Part shown: one piece after another, positions 53,991 to 61,279 of the stretch | Layout: each line of letters opens with the position of its first letter | Numbering within the stretch: position 1 is the stretch's first letter | NCBI RefSeq assembly: GCF_024753245.1 | Contig: NZ_JANUGX010000001.1 | Coordinates: 62,001-126,000, forward strand | Length of the DNA: 64,000 nucleotides | Source: Massilia norwichensis | GTDB taxonomy: Bacteria; Pseudomonadota; Gammaproteobacteria; Burkholderiales; Burkholderiaceae_D | Reading direction: 5' to 3' | The notes under the pieces: model-generated | What the model was told of the DNA's origin: nothing | Database searches by the model: none | Seen by the model: the letters and a program-made list of their open reading frames with translations, nothing else | Made by a program: the position numbers and the translations under genes

Positions 53991-55481
53991 TCAGTCCTGC
54001 AGTGCGGCGGCCAGCGGCGCGACCTTGTCGGCGCTCACGCCAACCGCCTTGGCCAGGCGCATGCCGTAGTCCTTGTCGGCTTTCCAGAAGTAGGACAGCA
54101 TGGTCAGCAGGCTGTCCTGGTTCTTCACGCCCTTCAGGTCGCCGGAGAGGTTGGCGATCAGGTCATCGCGGTCCTGGGTGCTCAGCGAGCGGTAGAACTC
54201 GCCGGCCTGGCGGAAGTTCAGCGTCTTGGCGATGCGCTGCTGCTGGGTGCTGCCGCTCAGCGGCAACTGGCTGCTGCGCGCATTCGGATCTTCGACCAGC
54301 GCGCCCGGCAGGCGGCTCGGCTGGTAGTTCACGGTACCGGTGCGGCCGGAGATGTTGCCGGGGCCGTCCTGGTGGTTGTTCGCGACCGGCACCAGCGGCT
54401 TGTTGATCGGCAGCGACTGGAAGTTCGCGCCCAGGCGGTGGTGCTGGGTATCGATGTACGAGAACAGGCGGCCTTGCAGCATGCGGTCTTCCGAGGCTTC
54501 GATGCCCGGCACCAGGTTACCTGGGGCCATCGCAACCTGCTCGGTGGCTTCAAAGAAGTTCTCCGGCACCTTGTTCAGCTCCATGGTACCGACCTTGCGC
54601 TCAGGCACACCCGGCCAGATCTTGGTCGCGTCCAGCGGATCGAAATCGAACCTGTTCATCTCGTTCGGACGCAGGATCTGCACCACCAGGTCCCATTTCG
54701 GATACTGGCCCTTCGAGATCGATGTGTACAGGTCGGTGGTGGCGTGGCTGGTGCTCTTGCCCTGGATTACCGGGATCTCCTGCGGACGCAGGTTGCGCTC
54801 GCCCTGCTGCGACTTCCAGGCGAACTTGGCGTACACGTACTCGCCCTTGGCATTGACCAGCTTCAGCGCGTGCACGCTGCTGCCATTCATCTGGCGGTAG
54901 CTGGCCGGGGTGCCGTAGTTCGAATACACGCGGGTCAGCATGTGGGTCGCCTCGGGGATGTGCGAGAAGAAGTCGAACACGCGTTCCGGCTCCTGCACGT
55001 TGGTGTTCGGCGACGGTTTCAGCGCGTGGATCATGTCCGGGAACTTGATCGCATCGCGGATGAAGAAGATCGGCAGGTTGTTGCCGACCAGGTCCCAGTT
55101 GCCTTCCTGTGTATAGAACTTGGTCGCGAAGCCGCGCGGATCGCGCGTGGTCTCGGCACCCGAGCGGCTCGGGATCACGGTCGAGAAGCGCACGAACACC
55201 GGGGTCACGATGCCCTGCTTGAACAGCCTGGCCTTCGACAGGTCCGACAGGTCGTCGGTCGTGGTGAAGCTGCCGTGGGCGCCGGTACCGGTGGCGTGCA
55301 CCACGCGCTCGGGAATGCGCTCGCGGTCGAAGCGCTGCAGCTTCTGCACCAGGTGCACGTCCTGCAGCAGGGTCGGGCCGTTCGGGCCGGCGGTCTGGCT
55401 GTTCTGGTTGTCGCCGACCGGGGCGCCGTTATCCTTGGTCAGGACTTGTTGGGCATGCGCCCTGCGCCAGTGCCAGCGCAC
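53991..55481 (-). CDS. Heme catalase, probably periplasmic (signal peptide in a shifted frame)
   Basis: The frame from a GTG at 55481 gives 496 residues. It has the heme-catalase signatures: VVHATGTGAHGSF with the distal histidine, the RFSTVIPSRSGAETTRDPRGFATKFY block, the distal asparagine in DLVGNNLPIFFIRD, and the proximal tyrosine in RLFSYIDTQHHRLG. It decomposes hydrogen peroxide. Upstream an ATG at 55542 encodes a convincing signal peptide (MSSLHFSAGRAAACV then LTLISGALALAQ) in a different frame. Removing one base in the C-run at 55460-55462 joins it to AHAQQVLTKDNGAP, giving a 516-residue precursor. So the real product is likely an exported catalase of the KatB type, and the GTG start is probably an artefact of the frameshift. 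Confidence 0.9.
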   Translation of the reverse strand: MRWHWRRAHAQQVLTKDNGAPVGDNQNSQTAGPNGPTLLQDVHLVQKLQRFDRERIPERVVHATGTGAHGSFTTTDDLSDLSKARLFKQGIVTPVFVRFSTVIPSRSGAETTRDPRGFATKFYTQEGNWDLVGNNLPIFFIRDAIKFPDMIHALKPSPNTNVQEPERVFDFFSHIPEATHMLTRVYSNYGTPASYRQMNGSSVHALKLVNAKGEYVYAKFAWKSQQGERNLRPQEIPVIQGKSTSHATTDLYTSISKGQYPKWDLVVQILRPNEMNRFDFDPLDATKIWPGVPERKVGTMELNKVPENFFEATEQVAMAPGNLVPGIEASEDRMLQGRLFSYIDTQHHRLGANFQSLPINKPLVPVANNHQDGPGNISGRTGTVNYQPSRLPGALVEDPNARSSQLPLSGSTQQQRIAKTLNFRQAGEFYRSLSTQDRDDLIANLSGDLKGVKNQDSLLTMLSYFWKADKDYGMRLAKAVGVSADKVAPLAAALQD

Positions 55482-55542
55482 CGCTGATCAGGGTCAGGAC
55501 GCAGGCGGCGGCGCGCCCGGCGGAAAAATGCAGACTACTCAT
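55453..55542 (-). other. Displaced signal peptide of the catalase
   Basis: The ATG at 55542 starts M-S-S-L-H-F-S-A-G-R, then a hydrophobic core (CVLTLISGALALAQ). In the current sequence this frame runs on and stops about 10 codons past the core. In the neighbouring frame the very next residues are AHAQQVLTKDNG, which would give a typical A-H-A cleavage site. A one-base surplus in the C-run at 55460-55462 explains both. Confidence 0.7.
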
Positions 55543-55596
55543 AAATACTACCTATCAATTCGCAAATGGAGATAGCATTATTCCTAGCCGGCTTGC

Positions 55597-55640
55597 ATTA
55601 TAGAAATTAATCGTCGCTATCAATTAGATAGCATTTCACC
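55597..55640 (-). promoter_or_regulatory. Predicted catalase promoter with an OxyR-like operator
   Basis: On the minus strand a perfect -10 box TATAAT lies at 55602-55597, but the -35 position (AATTGA) is poor, as expected for an activator-dependent promoter. Just upstream CTAT-N7-ATAG (55631-55617) is the central pair of the OxyR pattern ATAG-N7-CTAT-N7-ATAG-N7-CTAT. The outer elements are weaker: ATAG with 8-base spacing and TAAT with 7-base spacing. A 10-bp direct repeat AGATAGCATT occurs at 55570 and 55626. The end of smc overlaps the site by one base. Confidence 0.4.
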
Positions 55641-58600
55641 TATGCCGCGGCCAGCTCGGCCGCCGACTCCATATCCACCGCGACGATGCGCGACACGCCC
55701 TGCTCCTGCATCGTCACACCGATCAATTGATTGGCCATCTCCATCGCGATCTTGTTGTGCGAGATGAAGAGGAACTGGGTATGGTCCGACATGCGCTTGA
55801 CCATGCGGCAGAAGCGCTCGGTATTGGCGTCGTCCAGCGGCGCGTCGACCTCGTCGAGCAGGCAGAACGGCGCGGGATTCAGGCGGAACATCGAGAACAC
55901 CAGCGCGGTGGCGGTGAGCGCCTTTTCGCCGCCGGACAGCAGGTGGATGGTGGCGTTCTTCTTGCCCGGTGGTTGGGCCATGACCTGCACGCCGGCGTCG
56001 AGGATCTCTTCGCCGGTCATCACCAGCTTGGCGGTGCCGCCGCCGAACAGGATCGGGAACAGTTCCGAGAAGTTGGCGTTGACGCGGTCGAAGGTGTCCT
56101 GCAGCAGGTCGCGCGATTCGCGGTCGATGCGGCCGATCGCGCCTTCCAGCGTGGCGATCGCTTCCTGCAGGTCGGCGTTTTGCGAATCGAGGAAGCGCTT
56201 GCGCTCGGTGGCCTGGGCCAGTTCCTCGACCGCGGCCAGGTTCACCGCGCCGAGGGCGGTGATGGCGTTCGTCAGGCGCGTCACCTCGCCCTGCAGGTAT
56301 TGCGGCTTCATGTCCGGCTGCAGCTTGTCCTGCAGTTCGGATTCGACCGCGCCGGTGGCGCTCAGGGCTTCGGCAAACTGTTCCTGGTTCAGGCGCGCGG
56401 CCTGCTCCTTCAGCTGCATCTCGGTGATACGCTCGCGCTGCGGCTGCAGGCTGCGCTCGGCCGTCATGCGCGCTTCCTCGGCCGCCCGCAATTGCTGCGT
56501 CAGCTGGTCGAGTTCGTGGCGCGCATCGCTCAAGGCCTGCTCCTGCGCGGTGCGGCGCGCCAGCAATTCCTGCAGGCCTTCGGCGGCGGTGCCGGATTCG
56601 ATCGCTTCGAGTTCCATTTTGCCGGCGCCGATACTTTCCAGGACCTGCTCGGCCTGCTGGTTGGCGGTGGCGATCGTGCGGCGCAGCTCTTCGATGCGGG
56701 TGCGCTGGGTCTTTTCGGCGAATACCGCTTCCTGGGCCGCGCGTTCCAGCTCGCGCAGCCGGTCGCGCGCTTCGTTCAAGGCGCGTTCCTTGTCGAGGAA
56801 GGCGGTCTGGCCATCCTCGTGCGTGCCCTGCAGCTCGGCCAGTTCCATGTCCAGCTCTTCGAACTGCGCTTCGGCTTCCATCCGGGCCTGGCGCTGCTCG
56901 GATTCCTGGGCCGCGATCTCGTCGAGGTCCGCAGAAATCTGGCCGCTCCTCTGGTTGAAGCGCGCCTCGACCTCGGCCTGCTTGACGATCTCGATCTGCA
57001 GCGCGTGGGTCTCGCGCTGCAGGGTCGCGACCTTCTGGCGGCCTTCCTGCAGACGGCGCTGCAGGTCGGTCACAAGCGCGTCCGCGCGGGTCGCACGGGT
57101 GCGCGCCTCGTCCAGCAGCAGGGCCTGGGCGCGCAGCTGTTTGCCGATGTTGTCGATCTCGTGCTGGCGCGCTAGCACCCCATCCTGCTCGGCATCGGCG
57201 GCGTAGAAGCGCACGCTGGAACGGCTGACGATATGGCCGTGCGGCGTGACGAAGCAGCCGCCCGGCGGCAGGCGGTCGCGCTGGGCCAGGGCCGCGCCGG
57301 GATCGTCGGCAACGTAGACTTCGTGCAGCCAGTCGTCGAGCAGGCCGCGCAGGCCCGGGTCGTTCAGCTTCAGCAGGCTGGCGAAAGTCTTCAGGCCGTG
57401 CGCGGCCGGCTGCGCGGGTGCGCTGGTGGACGGCGTGTACACGGCCATGCGGGCTGGCGGCGCATCGCCGAAGAAGCCGCGCGCCCAGTCCAGGTTCGAG
57501 ATCTCGAGCGCGCCGGTGCGCTCGCGCAGGACGGACTCCAGCGCGGTCTCCCAGCCGGTTTCGATGTCGAGCTTTTGCCACAGGCGCGGCAGCTTGTCGA
57601 GTTCATGCTTCTGCAGCCAGGGCTGGACCTTGCCCTGGGTCTGCACGCGCTCCTGCAGCTGGCGCAGGGCCGACAGGCGCGCTTCGAGCTTGGCGTTGGC
57701 GGCGCTCTCCTGCTGGACGGCGCTGTGCGCCGCGCGGCGTTCCTGCTCGCTGGATTCCTGGCGGCTGGCCGCCTCCTCCAATAACAGGTTCTGCTCTTCC
57801 AGCTGCAGCTGTTTTTCTTCCAGCTGCATGCGCAGATTGTCGAGGTGGCCGGCGTCCGGCAGGTTCAGGTTGCCGCGCTCCTGCTGCAGGCGTTCGCGGC
57901 GCGTTGCCAGCGTGGCCAGGATGTTCGAGGCATTGCGCTGGTGCGCCGACGCGAGCTCGATGCGCTGCTGGACCTGCATGATGCGGGCGCGCGATTCGGT
58001 GGTCTTTTCCTGCGCGGCGCGCCAGGCGGCATCGAGTTCGGGCAGCCGCTCGTTCTGCACTTCGACCGCGATCTGCGCGCCTTCCACGCGCGCGGCCAGT
58101 TCTTCGAGACGGTATTCCGCTTCCTCGATCTGTTCCTGGGTATCGCGCGCCTGGTTCAGCCACTGTTCGCGCTGGGCGGTGAGCGTGCCGATCTGGTTCT
58201 GCAGGCGCGTGCGCGACTCGACCACGAACTTGATCTGCGCTTCCAGGCTGCCGATCTCGGAATTGGTCTGGTACAGCGCGCCCTGGGCCGCGTGCAGGCG
58301 GTCGCCGGTTTCGAAGTGGGCCTGGCGCATGCGCTCCAGTTCCAGCTCGAGGTGGCGCATCTTCGCGTTCTGTTCTTCGAGGCCGGTCTGGGCCTGTTCC
58401 ATCTCGAGGAACCAGCGCGCCTGCTCGGCCTTGGCCTCGTTCTTGCGCAGCAGCCAGAGCAGCTTCTGCTTTTCTTCCTGGTCGGCCTGCAGCTGGTGGA
58501 AGCGGTTCGCCACCGCGGCTTGCGCCTCCAGCTTTTCCAGGTTGGCGTTCAGCTCGCGCAGGATGTCTTCGACGCGGGTCAGGTTCTCGCGCGTGTCGGC

Positions 58601-59152
58601 CAGGCGGTTTTCGGTTTCGCGGCGCCGCTCCTTGTACTTCGAAACCCCGGCCGCCTCTTCCAGGAACACGCGCAGCTCCTCGGGGCGCGATTCGATGATG
58701 CGCGAGATCATGCCCTGGCCGATGATGGCGTAGGCGCGCGGACCGAGGCCGGTGCCGAGGAAGATGTCCTGGATGTCGCGCCGCCGCACCGGCTGGCCGT
58801 TGATGTAATAGGTCGAAGTGCCGTCGCGCGTCAGCGTGCGCTTGACGGCGATCTCGGCGTACTGCCCCCACTGCCCGGCGGCCTTGCCGGCGCTGTTATC
58901 GAACACCAGCTCGACCGAGGCGCGCCCGGCCGGCTTGCGGTGGGTGGAGCCGTTGAAGATCACGTCCTGCATCGACTCGCCGCGCAGCTCGGAGGCTTTC
59001 GATTCGCCCAACACCCAGCGCACGGCATCGATGATGTTCGACTTGCCGCATCCGTTCGGACCGACCACGCCGACCAGCTGTCCCGGCACCTGGAAATTGG
59101 TGGGATCGACGAAAGACTTAAATCCCGACAATTTGATGGAGGATAGACGCAC
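55640..59152 (-). CDS. smc: Chromosome segregation protein SMC
   Basis: The 1170-residue protein has the N-terminal Walker A GPNGCGKSNIIDAVRWVLG (from residue 31), a long coiled coil, a hinge in the middle (about 500-650, including PGLRGLLDDWLHEVYVADDP), a second coiled coil, and the C-terminal signature HLLSGGEKALTATALVF with Walker B FCLLDEVDAPLDD. SMC dimers with ScpA/ScpB compact and align replicated chromosomes. Length is standard. In related bacteria smc, zipA and ligA are adjacent; here a catalase gene separates smc from zipA. The start at 59152 gives MRLSSIKLSGFKSF, the conserved opening. Confidence 0.97.
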   Translation of the reverse strand: MRLSSIKLSGFKSFVDPTNFQVPGQLVGVVGPNGCGKSNIIDAVRWVLGESKASELRGESMQDVIFNGSTHRKPAGRASVELVFDNSAGKAAGQWGQYAEIAVKRTLTRDGTSTYYINGQPVRRRDIQDIFLGTGLGPRAYAIIGQGMISRIIESRPEELRVFLEEAAGVSKYKERRRETENRLADTRENLTRVEDILRELNANLEKLEAQAAVANRFHQLQADQEEKQKLLWLLRKNEAKAEQARWFLEMEQAQTGLEEQNAKMRHLELELERMRQAHFETGDRLHAAQGALYQTNSEIGSLEAQIKFVVESRTRLQNQIGTLTAQREQWLNQARDTQEQIEEAEYRLEELAARVEGAQIAVEVQNERLPELDAAWRAAQEKTTESRARIMQVQQRIELASAHQRNASNILATLATRRERLQQERGNLNLPDAGHLDNLRMQLEEKQLQLEEQNLLLEEAASRQESSEQERRAAHSAVQQESAANAKLEARLSALRQLQERVQTQGKVQPWLQKHELDKLPRLWQKLDIETGWETALESVLRERTGALEISNLDWARGFFGDAPPARMAVYTPSTSAPAQPAAHGLKTFASLLKLNDPGLRGLLDDWLHEVYVADDPGAALAQRDRLPPGGCFVTPHGHIVSRSSVRFYAADAEQDGVLARQHEIDNIGKQLRAQALLLDEARTRATRADALVTDLQRRLQEGRQKVATLQRETHALQIEIVKQAEVEARFNQRSGQISADLDEIAAQESEQRQARMEAEAQFEELDMELAELQGTHEDGQTAFLDKERALNEARDRLRELERAAQEAVFAEKTQRTRIEELRRTIATANQQAEQVLESIGAGKMELEAIESGTAAEGLQELLARRTAQEQALSDARHELDQLTQQLRAAEEARMTAERSLQPQRERITEMQLKEQAARLNQEQFAEALSATGAVESELQDKLQPDMKPQYLQGEVTRLTNAITALGAVNLAAVEELAQATERKRFLDSQNADLQEAIATLEGAIGRIDRESRDLLQDTFDRVNANFSELFPILFGGGTAKLVMTGEEILDAGVQVMAQPPGKKNATIHLLSGGEKALTATALVFSMFRLNPAPFCLLDEVDAPLDDANTERFCRMVKRMSDHTQFLFISHNKIAMEMANQLIGVTMQEQGVSRIVAVDMESAAELAAA

Positions 59153-59444
59153 GTTTGCTCAGGGTCGAAGAGGGGCTGCTGAAAACAGCATCATACCTTG
59201 GTTCTTGCTTTGCGGCCAAGATTTGACCTTGTTTTCTGCTATTGCGTTCGCGCTGGCCCGAGCTGTCCATTCTGTGCAGCGTCAACGTTTTCCCTCCCGT
59301 CCCTATCCTGTCCACCCTCGCCCTACCAGCAAATAATTTGCTAGAACATGGCAATTATGCATGCTATGCTAATTTCGCAATATTGCTCCGCCGACGAATG
59401 CAATGCTGCTGACGAGCCCATTGCCAACCCATACGAGGAGAACC

Positions 59445-60494
59445 ATGAAAAAGAAATGGCTGGTCATACCTTCTTTGTTATTGCTGGCATTGTTCGCCGT
59501 GTTCGCCGCCACGCGCCGTCCCGGCATCACAGTCGACGGCGCCATGCGCGCACAGACCATCGATGCGCTGGTGACCGGCCTGAACCGGTATTACGTCTTC
59601 CCGGACAAGGCGAAGCAGGTCGAGAAACTGTTGCGTGAGCGCCAGAAAGACGGCGCTTACGACGGCATCGCCAGCGGCACGGAATTCGCCGCACGGCTCG
59701 ACGCGGACGTGGCTTCGGTGACGCACGACCTGCATATGCGAGTCAGGTTCAGTCCCGATCCCCTGCCGCCCCAGCCGCCGCTGCCCTCCATATCGCGGCT
59801 CGCAGCACTGGAGGCGCCGCGCGAGGACGGCAATGGCTTCATGCGCTGGATAGACCGGGTCAGGCGCAGCATGCAGACCTTCGGCGTCGAGAAGGCCGTT
59901 CGAATGAGCCCGAACATCGGCTACCTGAAGATCTCGGGATTTCCGCCGCCCTACCTGACGGCCGAAAAATACGCGGCGGCGATGAACAAGCTCGCCGATA
60001 CCGATGCCCTCATCATCGACATGCGCGACAACCGCGGCGGCACGCCCCTGTCTGTGGCTTTGCTGATCAGCTATTTCGTCGACCAGCGCACCCGGCTGAA
60101 CGACATCTGGGAACGCGCGTCCGGGGAGACGCTGCAGCTCTGGACGCAGGACAAGCTCGACGGCAAACGCTATGGCGGCAGGAAGCCGGTCCTGATCCTG
60201 GCCGGACCTCGCACTGCCTCCGCCGGCGAGGATTTCACGTACACGATGCAGGCCTTGAAACGCGCCACCGTGATCGGCGAACGGACCTGGGGCGGCGCCC
60301 ATCCGACCATGCCCTGGCGCCTCGGCGACCATTTCAGCGCCTCGATACCGGGCGCCCGCAGCATCAGCCCGATCACCCACGGCAACTGGGAAGGCAGCGG
60401 CGTGCTGCCGGACGTCCCGGCGGCGCCAAGCGAGGCGCTCGAGGTGGCAAAGGGCCTGCTGCAGCGCCAGGGCCGCATCGCCGCCGTCCCTTGA
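59445..60494 (+). CDS. S41-family serine peptidase (IRBP-like), exported
   Basis: The 349-residue protein has a signal or anchor segment (about 5-22, WLVIPSLLLLALFAVFAA). The N-terminal domain resembles the three-helix start of interphotoreceptor-retinoid-binding-like S41 proteins (LVTGLNRYYVFPDKA). The S41 core shows IGYLKISGF, LIIDMRDNRGGT, and the serine in GPRTASAGEDFTYTMQ followed by VIGERTWGGAHP. No PDZ domain is present, unlike in Ctp proteases. The start at 59445 has GAGGAG upstream; an in-frame ATG at 59403 was rejected. It lies 292 bp from the divergent smc start and converges on the PAP2 gene with 5 bp between. Confidence 0.88.
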   Translation: MKKKWLVIPSLLLLALFAVFAATRRPGITVDGAMRAQTIDALVTGLNRYYVFPDKAKQVEKLLRERQKDGAYDGIASGTEFAARLDADVASVTHDLHMRVRFSPDPLPPQPPLPSISRLAALEAPREDGNGFMRWIDRVRRSMQTFGVEKAVRMSPNIGYLKISGFPPPYLTAEKYAAAMNKLADTDALIIDMRDNRGGTPLSVALLISYFVDQRTRLNDIWERASGETLQLWTQDKLDGKRYGGRKPVLILAGPRTASAGEDFTYTMQALKRATVIGERTWGGAHPTMPWRLGDHFSASIPGARSISPITHGNWEGSGVLPDVPAAPSEALEVAKGLLQRQGRIAAVP

Positions 60495-60499
60495 GCTGG

Positions 60500-61225
60500 T
60501 CAGGTACAAAGCACCTCGAAACGGCGTTTTTGCGGCGCGCACGGCGGCACGTAAGGGCCCCGCGCCGGCTGCCAGCCGCTGCGCAGCCAGACCCGGTCGC
60601 TGCCGGACAGCTTGAGCGCCGCCGCAGTCAGCCATTGGTGGGAATTGATGGGGTCGGCGCGCGGCAGCAGCAGGGTCGCCGCCAGCAGGCCGAGCAGCAG
60701 CGGCTGGGGCGAGCGGTCGCGCGTGGCGCGGGTGTGGGCGATGAAGAGGCCGGCGCAGGCCAGGCCCAGCACGCAGCCGGCCGCCGCCTCGCTGGCCGAA
60801 TGGGCGCCGACCTTGACCCGGGCAAAGGCCACGGCGATGGCCAGAACCGCACCGGCCAGCACCGCGGCGCGCAGCCAGCTGCTGGTGCGGCGGTCCTGCC
60901 CGCCCGGCCGCGCTTCGCTGCGCCGGTCCTCGCGCCGCAGTCCGCGCCTTTCCAGCAGCAGGAACAGCGCGACCGGAAACACCGCCGCGGCGCGCGTGGC
61001 ATGGCCGGAAAAGCCGGTGAATTCGAGGGAACGCACGCCGATGCCCCAACCGAGGAAGGCCATCTGGCTGGCCACGGCGATCAGCAGCGCGGCGCCGAAC
61101 AGCAGGCACCAGGCCAGCGCCAGCCGCCAGGAACGCGCGCCGACCAGCCACGCGGCGATGGCGACGGCAAGCAATGCGGTGACGTTCAGGCCGCCCAGGG
61201 CGGAGAGATGGGACCACCAGATCAT
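60500..61225 (-). CDS. PAP2-family membrane phosphatase
   Basis: The 241-residue membrane protein has about five to six hydrophobic segments and two PAP2-type motifs. FTGFSGHATRAAAVFPV carries the SGH with the catalytic histidine, and ARVKVGAHSASEAAAG is the third motif with the second histidine. The first motif (K-x6-RP) is not evident. Such enzymes remove phosphate from lipid phosphates or undecaprenyl diphosphate. The substrate here is unknown. A charged arginine-rich loop (about 90-115) is unusual. It lies downstream of the DUF1631 gene on the same strand. Confidence 0.8.
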   Translation of the reverse strand: MIWWSHLSALGGLNVTALLAVAIAAWLVGARSWRLALAWCLLFGAALLIAVASQMAFLGWGIGVRSLEFTGFSGHATRAAAVFPVALFLLLERRGLRREDRRSEARPGGQDRRTSSWLRAAVLAGAVLAIAVAFARVKVGAHSASEAAAGCVLGLACAGLFIAHTRATRDRSPQPLLLGLLAATLLLPRADPINSHQWLTAAALKLSGSDRVWLRSGWQPARGPYVPPCAPQKRRFEVLCT

Positions 61226-61279
61226 GTCGGAAGCTGCGCGTAGCCGGGGTTGCTGACGGCTCGACTATACCGCAATCGT

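Noticed and set aside
55620..57581. Open frame of about 653 codons on the minus strand inside smc in another frame
   Set aside because: Out-of-frame reading of smc, arginine/alanine/proline-rich and without motifs.
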